DNA of 46,363 bases from an uncultured Lachnospiraceae bacterium (GTDB lineage Bacteria > Bacillota > Clostridia > Lachnospirales > Lachnospiraceae). Made by a program: the position numbers and the translations under genes. Of the stretch, positions 8,218-16,416 are shown piece after piece. The notes beneath the pieces were generated by a model, which was not told the origin of the DNA, did not search any database, and saw only the letters and a list, made by a program, of their open reading frames with translations. Position 1 is the stretch's first letter; each line of letters opens with the position of its first letter. Location: positions 1-46,363 of the forward strand of contig CAJUEW010000024.1 in assembly GCA_910585465.1 (NCBI GenBank), given 5' to 3'.

Positions 8218-8931
8218 CTAACGCATAATTCTTCCATACTGTAAAATGATCTGATCGATCATCCGGGAAGCCTCGCTTTTCGTCATATCTTCAATACGGA
8301 TGCCCGTTTCTATTCTATGATATTTCAACAAATCATTCAAGTATCCTTTTTGTGAATTTGTAATAGGGCTTTGTTTTTTTGCCGAATAAGACAGCCGGCG
8401 CAAGGTGAATGCCTCCGGACTGCATTCGCCGAATTCCTGCCACAGCTTCCCCAATATTTCATGGGCCGCCAGCGCATCATCCAGCGCCCGGTGAGATTTT
8501 CCGGGATTCACCTGATAATATGCGCACAGGGCAGGCAGAGTCCTGGACGGAATATCCGGAAGTACCTTTCGGGCAATTTTTAAAGTGTCCAGCGCTTCTT
8601 TCTCAAAGGGCAGTCCCTCATTTACTGCCGTTTGCTTTAAAAAGCTAAAGTCAAACTGTACATTATGGCCCAGCACCGGAAGCTCACCGCAGAAATCCAC
8701 AAATTCCCGGATAGCAGTCTCCGTCTTTTTTCCTGTCCTCTGCATAGCCTCTGTAATCCCTGTCAGCTCCTGAATTCTTGCAGGGATCGGTACTCCCGTA
8801 TCAATCAGCGTCTCGTATGTCCCGCATACCTTTTGAGCCTGCACCCTTGCTGCTCCAATCTCAAGTATCTTATCTCTCGCCGGATTCAGGCCCGTTGTCT
8901 CCACATCCAGCGCTATATAATCATAAATCAT
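8218..8931 (-). CDS. DEDDh 3'-5' exonuclease (DnaQ/PolC-epsilon type)
   Basis: 237 residues. The exonuclease domain has all catalytic acids: D9 and E11 in LDVETTG, D94 in HNVQFDFSF, and H147 plus D151 in SHRALDDA. A C-terminal segment of about 60 residues carries no catalytic motif; it has SQKGYLNDLL, which resembles small helical add-ons of clostridial exonucleases. It would trim DNA 3' ends in proofreading or repair. Its start overlaps the end of endonuclease III by 11 bases, consistent with a DNA-repair pairing. Confidence 0.9.
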   Translation of the reverse strand: MIYDYIALDVETTGLNPARDKILEIGAARVQAQKVCGTYETLIDTGVPIPARIQELTGITEAMQRTGKKTETAIREFVDFCGELPVLGHNVQFDFSFLKQTAVNEGLPFEKEALDTLKIARKVLPDIPSRTLPALCAYYQVNPGKSHRALDDALAAHEILGKLWQEFGECSPEAFTLRRLSYSAKKQSPITNSQKGYLNDLLKYHRIETGIRIEDMTKSEASRMIDQIILQYGRIMR

Positions 8932-9556
8932 TTTTCTTATATTCCCTACAGTATTTTGTCAGAAAGCACTGCCCGCACTTAGGGCTTCTCGCCGTGCAGA
9001 TTGTCCTTCCAAATGTAATAATATGGATATTCCAGAGAATCCAGTGATCCTTCGGAAGCTTTTTCATCAAATCAAATTCAATTTTCACCGGATCTTCTTC
9101 CTTCGTCAGTCCCAGCCTTCCGGATATTCTCTTTACATGGGTATCCACCACCACGCTTGGTTCATGATAAATATTTCCCCTGATCACATTCGCCGTTTTC
9201 CGCCCTACCCCTGCCAGAGAAGTCAGCGCTTCCAGCTCCCTCGGCACTTCTCCATGATATTCATAGAGCAGCGCCTTTGTGCAGGCAATAATATTCCTTG
9301 CCTTTGTATGGTAAAAACCGGTGGGCCTGATATCCTGCTCCAGCTCAGCCAAATCCGCGTTTGCAAATTTTTCCAGCGTATCATATTTCCGGAACAGCTC
9401 CGCCGTCACAATATTGACTCTTGCATCTGTGCACTGGGCGCTGAGCATCGTGGCAATCAGGAGCTGCCAGGGTGTCTCATAATTCAGATAGCACACATAT
9501 TCCTTACCATATTGTTCATCCAGAAGCTTTAAAATCTCTCCTGTTCTTTTAGTCAC
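8921..9556 (-). CDS. nth: Endonuclease III (DNA glycosylase/AP lyase)
   Basis: 211 residues. Removes oxidised pyrimidines and cleaves the abasic site. The helix-hairpin-helix LAGVGRKTANV carries catalytic lysine K120. The catalytic aspartate is D138 in VVVDTHVKR. A C-terminal [4Fe-4S] cluster has the exact Cys spacing C-X6-C-X2-C-X5-C (187, 194, 197, 203). It starts inside the stop of the radical SAM gene (ATGA overlap). Confidence 0.97.
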   Translation of the reverse strand: MTKRTGEILKLLDEQYGKEYVCYLNYETPWQLLIATMLSAQCTDARVNIVTAELFRKYDTLEKFANADLAELEQDIRPTGFYHTKARNIIACTKALLYEYHGEVPRELEALTSLAGVGRKTANVIRGNIYHEPSVVVDTHVKRISGRLGLTKEEDPVKIEFDLMKKLPKDHWILWNIHIITFGRTICTARSPKCGQCFLTKYCREYKKNDL

Positions 9557-11199
9557 TTCAGTACCTCCGTATATGCCTCCTTCGTCAGAGGATTTCTTCT
9601 GCGGTAGTCAAACAGCACAAATACCGGGGCTTCTTCTTGTTCAAACACCTCGATATGAACCTGCCGTCCATAATCTCTGGTATATTCCTTTAACTGTTCT
9701 CTGTAAGCCCCCAGATTCACTGCAAAGGCCGGCCTGCTCTTCAGATTTTCCCTGGCATACAGATCATATACCATGCATTGGTCATACCTTCGTTCTGTCC
9801 ACCCCTTCTCCCTGAGAAATTCCCGGAGAATCTCGTAACGCGCCATGCGGGAGTGACTGACCGCCCCGTAGCCTTTCCCTTCATAATATACTGCAAGCTC
9901 ATGGAAAAAATCAAATGGGGATTCATACCTTTTCAGAAGCTCAGAAAGTGTCCGGGCAAACTGACGGCTGTTATAATAAACCTCCACCATCTCCTCCACC
10001 CCCTTCAGCAGCAGTATATCCTCATAAGAAAGCCAATTTGTCCGAAGCACCTCATAAGGGGGTTCCTCATGGTAGACAATTCCATATTCCAGGGCTTTTG
10101 CATGCATCTTCGTGCCCTTCAGCACCTTCAGAAATCCAAGCTGAAGCTGCTCCGGCTCCATAGAAAAAACATCGTCAAAGGAATGCTGAAAGCTCTTCAG
10201 ATTTTCTCCCGGCAGTCCGGCGATCAAATCCATATGCTGGTGAATATTTCCAAAACTCTTCACCCGGACAGCCGCTTTTTTCAGCTTCTCAAGATTCATA
10301 GTCCGATCAATCTTCTGAACGGTATCAAGGTTTGTAGACTGAACGCCGATTTCAAGCTGTATCAGTCCCGGCCGCATTCGGCTCATCAGATTAAGCTCCT
10401 CTTCCGTGAGAAGATCGGCAGCTATCTCAAAATGAAAATTCGTAATCCCATTATCATGCTCCAGCATCCACTGCCATAATTCTTTCGTTCTGGAAGGACT
10501 GCAGTTAAAGGTCCGATCCACAAACTTTACCTGAGAAACCTGAGCATCCAAAAGGACAGACAGCTCCTGTTTTACCAGCTTAAGACTCCGGTAGCGAACC
10601 TGCTTATCAATGGAAGAAAGACAGTAGCTGCAGTCAAACGGACACCCTCTGCTGGATTCATAATAAATAATTTTATTTTGAAATCTTTCAGGCTCCTTAT
10701 AAACAAACGGGATGCTGTCCATATCCATCAGCGGAGCCGGCGGTGTCTTATAAATCTCCCCATCCTCTCCCCGAAAGGTAATTCCGCAGATTCCGGCAAG
10801 AGAACCTGTCTCTTCTATATAATAGGCAGACAGCTCCCGAAATATCTGTTCTCCTTCTCCCTGCATTACTCCTGTAAGCTGAGGATACCCTTCCAGAAAA
10901 TCTCCGGCAGCATAGGACACCTCCGGTCCCCCGGCCCACAGGCTTGTTTCCGGCAGTACCTTCGGAATCTCCCGGAGCAATTCTCCAACTATCCTTCTGT
11001 TCCATATATAGCAGGAAAAAGCAACCACATCCGGCTGCTTTCTGTAAATATCACTCAATATTTCTTCAGCCCGCTGATTAATTGTGTATTCCCCAATTTC
11101 AACCCTGTCCCCGTAAGCACGGACCATCTCTTTTAAGCTGTATACTGCCAGATTAGAATGGATATATTTTGCATTCACTGCCACCAGCAGGATTTTCAT
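9553..11199 (-). CDS. B12-binding-domain radical SAM protein with DUF4080-like tail
   Basis: 548 residues. Residues 1-125 look like a cobalamin-binding Rossmann domain (MKILLVAVNAKYIHSNLAVY start, ending VMQGEGEQIF). The radical SAM core begins with RGCPFDCSYC, its [4Fe-4S] ligands C186, C190 and C193 in the canonical CxxxCxxC. A C-terminal region of about 170 residues matches the DUF4080 architecture of clostridial family members. The enzyme would generate a 5'-deoxyadenosyl radical, but the substrate is unknown. It is the first gene of the ten-gene operon, with a promoter about 40 bp upstream. Confidence 0.88.
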   Translation of the reverse strand: MKILLVAVNAKYIHSNLAVYSLKEMVRAYGDRVEIGEYTINQRAEEILSDIYRKQPDVVAFSCYIWNRRIVGELLREIPKVLPETSLWAGGPEVSYAAGDFLEGYPQLTGVMQGEGEQIFRELSAYYIEETGSLAGICGITFRGEDGEIYKTPPAPLMDMDSIPFVYKEPERFQNKIIYYESSRGCPFDCSYCLSSIDKQVRYRSLKLVKQELSVLLDAQVSQVKFVDRTFNCSPSRTKELWQWMLEHDNGITNFHFEIAADLLTEEELNLMSRMRPGLIQLEIGVQSTNLDTVQKIDRTMNLEKLKKAAVRVKSFGNIHQHMDLIAGLPGENLKSFQHSFDDVFSMEPEQLQLGFLKVLKGTKMHAKALEYGIVYHEEPPYEVLRTNWLSYEDILLLKGVEEMVEVYYNSRQFARTLSELLKRYESPFDFFHELAVYYEGKGYGAVSHSRMARYEILREFLREKGWTERRYDQCMVYDLYARENLKSRPAFAVNLGAYREQLKEYTRDYGRQVHIEVFEQEEAPVFVLFDYRRRNPLTKEAYTEVLK

Positions 11200-11235
11200 A
11201 AACGCCTCCCTGCAATACTCAATTACTTATCTGGA

Positions 11236-11263
11236 AGTATACCATATTCGGAACGGATTGCAA
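11236..11263 (-). promoter_or_regulatory. Sigma-A promoter of the ten-gene operon
   Basis: On the minus strand, TTGCAA and TATACT are separated by 16 bp, with TG one base before the -10 box (extended -10). It lies 36 bp upstream of the radical SAM start codon. No comparable promoter was noticed in the very short gaps further down the operon. Confidence 0.6.
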
Positions 11264-11360
11264 CTTTCTTTCCTAAATATATTTCGTATTTCTTTCGCTT
11301 TTTTTAGAAATCCTTTATTCTGACGCCACATTTTCTTCACAATTAGCTGATATGATATTA

Positions 11361-11471
11361 CTCGTAACAGAAACACATCAGTATTTCATTCATAACACTT
11401 TAGGGGGCTCGAAGGAGTCCCCACTCCCTCGGACTTACAGGCTTTTGCAGGTGCAGAAGCCTTTTTATTTA
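11361..11471 (+). ncRNA. Candidate small RNA ending in an intrinsic terminator
   Basis: Between two minus-strand genes a plus-strand unit ends with AGGCTTTTGC (11439-11448), loop AGGT, GCAGAAGCCT (11453-11462) and TTTTT. Upstream is a perfect hairpin, GGGGGCTC (11403-11410), GAAG loop, GAGTCCCC (11415-11422), counting one G-U pair. The following ACTCC and GGACTT can pair with parts of that hairpin, so two folds are possible. No open frame is present and no plus-strand gene follows. A weak TATGAT-like -10 lies at 11351. I do not recognise an Rfam family. The 5' end is a guess. Confidence 0.45.
11439..11466 (+). terminator. Intrinsic terminator of the small-RNA candidate
   Basis: A 10-bp stem with a four-base loop followed by five T residues on the plus strand. 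On the minus strand no T-run follows, so it is not the terminator of the gene starting at 12243. Confidence 0.8.
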
Positions 11472-11499
11472 TTCAGAATCAGGAATTATATGCTCTATG

Positions 11500-12243
11500 T
11501 TATATAGTTTTTTCATCCTCCTTGATCCCGAATATCTTATTCCCAGTCAGCAGCAATCCCACAGCCAGTACAAAAAACAATACAGAAGCTGCCGCGAACC
11601 TCATAATAAACAAGGTGAAACTGTGCTCTTTGTACCATTCATTATCCAACGTATAAAGCACCCCTTCCATGGAAACGCCGTACTCACCGCAAATATCCGC
11701 AAGGTATTTTCGGGCTGCATCCGGTATACCCACCTTCTGTCCGACAGGCAGAATAACATTTTTTCCCTTTTTTATGGCAGCCGCCTTGCTCTGAGGAAGC
11801 TGTGCCAGTATATAAGAACCATCTGAAAGACCCAGTAAATAATACTGATTATAATTCTCCACCAATCCTGTAGCGGATTTTATTACCTCCGGCCTGCGGC
11901 GGCCAACTCCTGTATGTCCGTTTACTGTCCGGGACGAAAAGTGAGACACCCACGGTTTCAGGCTGTAAACGCCTGTCGGTATTACCTTTACAGGCTTTAC
12001 GGTGGCATAATCCACATAATTGAGCATACCTTCAAAATCTTCCGCTCCTGACAGTCTGGAAATATCGTCCCCCGCCAAAGAGCCGGTAAAATCAACTGCT
12101 TTGTTCTGTTCAATGTCACTCATCGTCACAGGTGTTTCTGTTCCCCAAAGTAGATTCTCCGGGTTCCACCTGAAAAAAAGCTGGATAGCTGCGGCCAGAG
12201 CAAGAATTGCACTTATATATAGTATCACTTTTTCCTTCTTCAT
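11500..12243 (-). CDS. Membrane protein of unknown function, two spans
   Basis: 247 residues. One hydrophobic span near the N-terminus (about 6-24, VILYISAILALAAAIQLFF) and one near the C-terminus (about 212-234, FAAASVLFFVLAVGLLLTG) flank an extracytoplasmic domain of about 185 residues, with a short charged tail. No motif is recognised. The central domain contains YYLLGLSDGSYILAQLPQSK, which suggests a beta-rich fold. GGAGG precedes the ATG. It appears monocistronic and diverges from the symporter gene. Confidence 0.75.
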   Translation of the reverse strand: MKKEKVILYISAILALAAAIQLFFRWNPENLLWGTETPVTMSDIEQNKAVDFTGSLAGDDISRLSGAEDFEGMLNYVDYATVKPVKVIPTGVYSLKPWVSHFSSRTVNGHTGVGRRRPEVIKSATGLVENYNQYYLLGLSDGSYILAQLPQSKAAAIKKGKNVILPVGQKVGIPDAARKYLADICGEYGVSMEGVLYTLDNEWYKEHSFTLFIMRFAAASVLFFVLAVGLLLTGNKIFGIKEDEKTI

Positions 12244-12326
12244 CTGTTCTTCCCCTCCTGAATGCGCGAAAATTTCTCTGATTATTATAACTTATTTGCC
12301 GACGGATGTCATTCCGGTGAAAATGA

Positions 12327-12355
12327 TTGTCAGATTTCCTAAAATACTCTATACT
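12327..12355 (+). promoter_or_regulatory. Sigma-A promoter of the symporter gene
   Basis: TTGTCA and TATACT separated by 17 bp, 57 bp before the symporter ATG. The leader contains a small CCGGA-TTCG-TCCGG hairpin near 12365-12378. Confidence 0.6.
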
Positions 12356-12411
12356 ATATTAAGACCCGGATTCGTCCGGCAAAAATAATTTATAAGAGGG
12401 AGAGGAGAGTC

Positions 12412-13581
12412 ATGAAGAAAATTTTAGAAAGTCTTCCGTTCCGCCTGCTGGCTGGTGTTATTATTGGTATTCTGGCCGGGCTGGCTGCAAACGAAACGTT
12501 TATGAACATTATTGTAACTGTCAAACAGGTACTTGGTCAGATCATTACGTTTTGCGTACCGCTGATTGTGATCGGTTTTATCGCGCCTTCCATTACCAGA
12601 CTGGGAAAAAACGCGTCCCGTATGCTGGGAGTGGCGCTGCTGATCGCCTATGTTTCCTCCATCGGAGCCGCCTTTTTTGCGATGTCGGCAGGCTATGTAC
12701 TGATTCCGCATCTGTCCATCGTCACTTCAGCAGAAGGGCTGAAGGAGCTTCCGGAGGTCATTTTCCAACTGGAGATTCCCCAGATTATGAGTGTAATGAG
12801 CGCTCTGGTATTCTCTGTTTTAATAGGACTTGGTGTTACCTGGACCAATTCTGAGAAAACTGCAGGTATTTTGGAAGAATTCCAGCAGATTGTCCTTCAG
12901 ATTGTAACCAGAATTATTATTCCGGCCCTTCCGGTATTTATTGCATGTACCTTCTGCGGACTGTCTTATGAAGGAACGATTACCCGTCAGCTTCCGGTAT
13001 TCTTAAAGGTCATCATTATCGTTATGGCAGGACACTATATCTGGATGGCGCTTCTATATTTCCTGGCAGGTATCTACTCCGGTAAGAACCCGGTGGAGGT
13101 TGTTAGGCATTATGGTCCTGCCTACCTTACGGCAGTAGGAACCATGTCCTCTGCAGCAACTCTGGCCGTTGCCCTTCGCTGTGCAAAAAAGTCCTCTGTT
13201 CTCCGGGAAGATATGGTAAGCTTCGGCATACCGTTATTTGCCAATATTCATCTGTGCGGCTCTGTCCTGACAGAAGTATTCTTCGTCATGACCGTGTCCC
13301 AGATTCTCTACGGCAGCATTCCCTCCGTGGGAACTATGGTTTTGTTCTGTCTGCTCCTGGGCATCTTTGCCATCGGCGCGCCAGGTGTCCCCGGGGGAAC
13401 GGTTATGGCATCTCTGGGACTGATCACAGGTATTCTTTTGTTTAACGACACAGGTACTGCCCTGATGCTGACTATTTTCGCCCTGCAGGACAGCTTTGGA
13501 ACTGCATGCAACGTAACTGGTGACGGCGCACTTACTCTGATGCTGACCGGATATGCCGAAAAACATGGAATTCATTCTTAA
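12412..13581 (+). CDS. Dicarboxylate/amino acid:cation symporter (DAACS family)
   Basis: 389 residues, multi-span membrane protein of the GltP/SstT type. The start KILESLPFRLLAGVIIGILAG and the stretch VLGQIITFCVPLIVIGFIAPS match the first two helices. The re-entrant loop serines appear in LTAVGTMSSAATL, and the ligand-binding helix in FALQDSFGTACNVTGDGAL. It would import an acidic or neutral amino acid or C4-dicarboxylate with Na+ or H+. The substrate cannot be read from the sequence. A GAGGAG ribosome site precedes the start. Confidence 0.9.
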   Translation: MKKILESLPFRLLAGVIIGILAGLAANETFMNIIVTVKQVLGQIITFCVPLIVIGFIAPSITRLGKNASRMLGVALLIAYVSSIGAAFFAMSAGYVLIPHLSIVTSAEGLKELPEVIFQLEIPQIMSVMSALVFSVLIGLGVTWTNSEKTAGILEEFQQIVLQIVTRIIIPALPVFIACTFCGLSYEGTITRQLPVFLKVIIIVMAGHYIWMALLYFLAGIYSGKNPVEVVRHYGPAYLTAVGTMSSAATLAVALRCAKKSSVLREDMVSFGIPLFANIHLCGSVLTEVFFVMTVSQILYGSIPSVGTMVLFCLLLGIFAIGAPGVPGGTVMASLGLITGILLFNDTGTALMLTIFALQDSFGTACNVTGDGALTLMLTGYAEKHGIHS

Positions 13582-13660
13582 AAAATGATCTCTTTTTAAT
13601 TTTTCTTTAATCTTTACGTGATATGATATCATAAAGCACGGAGTAATCTGTGTATCATAG

Positions 13661-13682
13661 GGGTCAAAATATCCTTTGACCC
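13661..13682. repeat. Perfect 8-bp inverted repeat upstream of the repeat-protein gene
   Basis: GGGTCAAA (13661-13668) and TTTGACCC (13675-13682) with a 6-nt loop, 38 bp before the ATG at 13721. No T-run follows, so it is a leader hairpin or an operator rather than a terminator. A second short palindrome, TGATATGATATCA, lies near 13619-13631. Confidence 0.6.
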
Positions 13683-13720
13683 TGTTATCATGATTTATTT
13701 TTAAAGAAAAGGAGAGTGCT

Positions 13721-14770
13721 ATGAAAGTAAAAACAAAAGTTATTTCCACATTACTGGCTATATGCTTATTGCTGACAGCCCTGCCCGTTACTGCCCTTGC
13801 AGGTTCCACCAAGGTATCCTACAGTACAAAAACATCCGGGAAAGGGAATGTAATTAAGGTCAAAAAGGTTTCTTATGACAAGGATGACGGTCAGAAAGAA
13901 CTGGAAGTGGATTTTTCCACTAAAGTTTCCTGGAGCAAAACCGCGAAGGTTTCTTCTATTAAGGATAATACCGGAAAAACCTACAAGGGTTATCTGACCG
14001 ATAAGGACGATGACGAATGTGATATCAGCATTCCTTCCCTGAAGGAAGGCCGCACCTATACGATTAAAATCACCGGGATCAAGAAAAGAGGGACCAGCGG
14101 ATACCGTACCTTGACCCTGAGCGTAAAGATCCCGGCTGCCCAGAAGCCCTCCCAAAAGGTAAAGGTTAAAAAAGTATCCGTAGAAGATAACGGAGATATT
14201 GAGGTTGATTTCACATCCAAGGTTACATGGAGAAGCAATGCAAAAATCACTTCCATAAAGGATAACAAAGGCAGCACTTATAAAGGCGCTCTGATTGACA
14301 AAGACGATGATGAATGCGAAATCAGAATCAGGAATATGAAATATGGAAGGACCTACACCATTAAAATTTCCGGAGTCAAAGTCAGAGGTGCCGCTTCCTA
14401 TCAGACCGTCACGGTAACCGTAAAGGTTCCGGCACGCAGCAGTAAGCTTTCGGTAAAGAGAGTTTCTTACGAAGAAGATTATGATGACGGAGTTATGGAA
14501 TATAAGGTTGAATTTAAGTTCAACAAACACGTGGTAAGGAAAGGCAGCAGCTATATTCTGATTAAGGATTCTGCCGGAAAAGCCTATTCCTCTAAAAGCT
14601 CCTATATTGACTGGGACGACGATGAATGTGAACTTCATCTCTCCGGACCACTGACAGACGGCAAAACCTACACCTATCAGATCATAGATGTAAAGGCATC
14701 CGGAGAGAGCAGCTATAAAACCTTAAAGGGAAGCTTTATTGCTGCATATAAAGTAGTACCCGAAGATTAA
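13721..14770 (+). CDS. Secreted protein with three tandem Ig-like repeats
   Basis: 349 residues. A signal peptide (about 1-27, ISTLLAICLLLTALPVTALA) is followed by three repeats of about 95 residues (about 43-142, 145-238 and 243-345). Each repeat starts KVKKVS or SVKRVS and has SIKD or LIKD with a following Y-K/S motif. Each also carries a DDDEC or DDDECE acid-cysteine motif and ends with a GxTYTxxI...G...SY strand pattern. The pattern of alternating beta strands suggests immunoglobulin-like or fibronectin-like folds. The conserved Asp cluster may bind a cation such as Ca2+ (inference). The protein is rich in Lys and Asp. AAAGGAGAG precedes the ATG. No enzymatic motif; an adhesin or surface-binding role is possible but unproven. 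Confidence 0.82.
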   Translation: MKVKTKVISTLLAICLLLTALPVTALAGSTKVSYSTKTSGKGNVIKVKKVSYDKDDGQKELEVDFSTKVSWSKTAKVSSIKDNTGKTYKGYLTDKDDDECDISIPSLKEGRTYTIKITGIKKRGTSGYRTLTLSVKIPAAQKPSQKVKVKKVSVEDNGDIEVDFTSKVTWRSNAKITSIKDNKGSTYKGALIDKDDDECEIRIRNMKYGRTYTIKISGVKVRGAASYQTVTVTVKVPARSSKLSVKRVSYEEDYDDGVMEYKVEFKFNKHVVRKGSSYILIKDSAGKAYSSKSSYIDWDDDECELHLSGPLTDGKTYTYQIIDVKASGESSYKTLKGSFIAAYKVVPED

Positions 14771-14780
14771 GAGAACGGCA

Positions 14781-14822
14781 AAAAAGCTTCCGCCGCAAAA
14801 ACACAGCAGCGGAAGCTTTTTT
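14781..14822. terminator. Bidirectional terminator between the repeat-protein gene and murA
   Basis: AAAAAGCTTCCGC (14781-14793) pairs with GCGGAAGCTTTTT (to 14822), giving T-runs on both strands. It serves the two converging genes. Confidence 0.9.
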
Positions 14823-14845
14823 CTCTTTATTTACATAAGTCCATT

Positions 14846-16138
14846 TCATCCGACCTTCAGACGGAACTTCTGAATCTCCTTCTCACTGGCTACCTTCTCA
14901 ATCCGGGCTCCCAGATTTCTAAGCTTTTCATCCAGATTCTCATAGCCGCGTTCAATATAGTAGATATCATCCACAATTGTAATTCCTTCCGCAGCAAGTC
15001 CGGCAATCACAAGCGCCGCTCCGGCACGCAGATCCGGCGCGCTTACTCTGGCACCGGTAAATTTGCCCACGCCGCTGATCACAGCCACATTGCCCTCCAC
15101 CTTCACGGAAGCCCCCATGCGCGCCAGCTCATCCACATAGCGGAACCGGTTCTCAAAAATACTTTCTGTCACAATACTTGTTCCATCCGCAAGAGCCAGA
15201 GAAACCGCGATCTGCGGCTGCATATCCGTAGGAAAGCCCGGATAGGGCATAGTTTTCACATGAGTGCCCTGCAGCTTCTGGGGAGCAATCACACGTACCG
15301 CATCATCGTATTCATGCACCTCACATCCCAGCTCTAAAAGCTTGGAGCTGGTTGCCTCCAGATGCTTGGGAATCACATTTCGCAGAACAATATTCCCTCC
15401 GGTCACTGCGGCTGCGAACATAAACGTGCCGGCCTCAATCTGATCCGGAATAATCGAATACTCGGTCTTATGAAGCGTCTTTACGCCACGGATACGGATT
15501 ACATCCGTACCGGCCCCCTTAATACTGGCTCCCATGCTGTTCAGAAAGTTTGCCACATCTACTACATGAGGCTCCTTTGCCGCATTCTCAATGGTTGTAT
15601 TGCCGTCCGCCATGGCGGCTGCCATCATAATATTAATCGTGGCGCCAACAGTAACCATATCCAGGAAAATATGAGCTCCATGAAGCTCCTCCGCCTCCGC
15701 GATAATAAAACCATGTTCTATACGCGTCACAGCACCCATCGCCTTGAAGCCCTTTAAATGCTGATCTATGGGACGGCTTCCGATATTGCAGCCACCGGGC
15801 AGAGGCACCTGGGCTCTTTTATATTTGCCAAGCAGCGCACCCAGAAGATAGTAGGATGCACGGATTTTCTTCATATTCTCATTTTCTACAATACAGTTCT
15901 CCACACCGGAACCATTCACGGTCACTGTATGGCGGTCCAGCCGTTCCACCTTGGCGCCAATTCCTTCCATCGCCTCTAAAAGTGCATTAATATCCCGGAC
16001 GTCCGGAAGATTATCTATACATACTGTTTCATCTGTCATACTTGCAGCCGCAAGAATAGCCAATGCCGCATTTTTTGCCCCGCCAATCTCTACTTCGCCG
16101 TTCAGCGGTATTCCACCCTTAATAATATACTGTTCCAC
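14846..16138 (-). CDS. murA: UDP-N-acetylglucosamine 1-carboxyvinyltransferase MurA
   Basis: 430 residues. First committed step of peptidoglycan synthesis: transfer of enolpyruvate from PEP to UDP-GlcNAc. The active-site cysteine is Cys117 in PGGCNIGSRPIDQH, so the enzyme keeps the fosfomycin-reactive cysteine. K20 and N21 (GGAKNAAL) and the late R/D catalytic segments are also present. The start is GTG 16138, giving V/M-EQYIIKGG as in homologues, with GAGG seven bases upstream; a GTG at 16144 overlaps that site. Transcribed alone from a promoter about 120 bp upstream. Confidence 0.95.
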   Translation of the reverse strand: MEQYIIKGGIPLNGEVEIGGAKNAALAILAAASMTDETVCIDNLPDVRDINALLEAMEGIGAKVERLDRHTVTVNGSGVENCIVENENMKKIRASYYLLGALLGKYKRAQVPLPGGCNIGSRPIDQHLKGFKAMGAVTRIEHGFIIAEAEELHGAHIFLDMVTVGATINIMMAAAMADGNTTIENAAKEPHVVDVANFLNSMGASIKGAGTDVIRIRGVKTLHKTEYSIIPDQIEAGTFMFAAAVTGGNIVLRNVIPKHLEATSSKLLELGCEVHEYDDAVRVIAPQKLQGTHVKTMPYPGFPTDMQPQIAVSLALADGTSIVTESIFENRFRYVDELARMGASVKVEGNVAVISGVGKFTGARVSAPDLRAGAALVIAGLAAEGITIVDDIYYIERGYENLDEKLRNLGARIEKVASEKEIQKFRLKVG

Positions 16139-16186
16139 GAGCACACCTCATTGTTTTTATTCCAACTTATTTTCTATGTAAAGGTT

Positions 16187-16201
16187 GCGCCGATTCGGCG
16201 C
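16187..16201. other. GC-rich hairpin in the murA leader
   Basis: GCGCCG-ATT-CGGCGC perfect 6-bp stem about 50 nt upstream of the murA start, in otherwise AT-rich DNA. It lies inside the predicted transcript leader. No T-run follows, so it may affect RNA stability or translation. Confidence 0.45.
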
Positions 16202-16255
16202 TTCTTATTCGCATTTTTTCTTTGATACACACACGTTCTCTAGTATATCGTAGTT

Positions 16256-16284
16256 ATTATATCTTACCGCTATAGAAAAATCAA
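16256..16284 (-). promoter_or_regulatory. Sigma-A promoter of murA
   Basis: TTGATT and TATAAT separated by 17 bp on the minus strand. A second possible promoter, TTGACA-N17-TCTATA, overlaps it slightly upstream (16271-16299). Confidence 0.65.
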
Positions 16285-16354
16285 TGAACACAATGTCAAA
16301 AAAGGGCTTATTTTCAGGTCTTTCCAATACAGATTTTATAAAATAATTTTTTTA

Positions 16355-16403
16355 TAAAAAAAATACAGCAGAGAAGATCGCACATCTGTTTCTTCCCTGC
16401 TGT
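16355..16403 (-). terminator. Intrinsic terminator at the end of the pentose operon
   Basis: On the minus strand a 13-bp stem (ACAGCAGGGAAGA with TCTTCTCTGCTGT, one G-U pair) is followed by ATTTTTTTT. It begins 13 nt past the hxlB stop and ends the sugar gene cluster. Confidence 0.92.
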
Positions 16404-16416
16404 ACAGACAGACTCA

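Noticed and set aside
13766..14638. 290-residue minus-strand open frame opposite the triple-repeat protein
   Set aside because: Its repeats mirror those of the plus-strand gene, which has a signal peptide, a ribosome site and a terminator.
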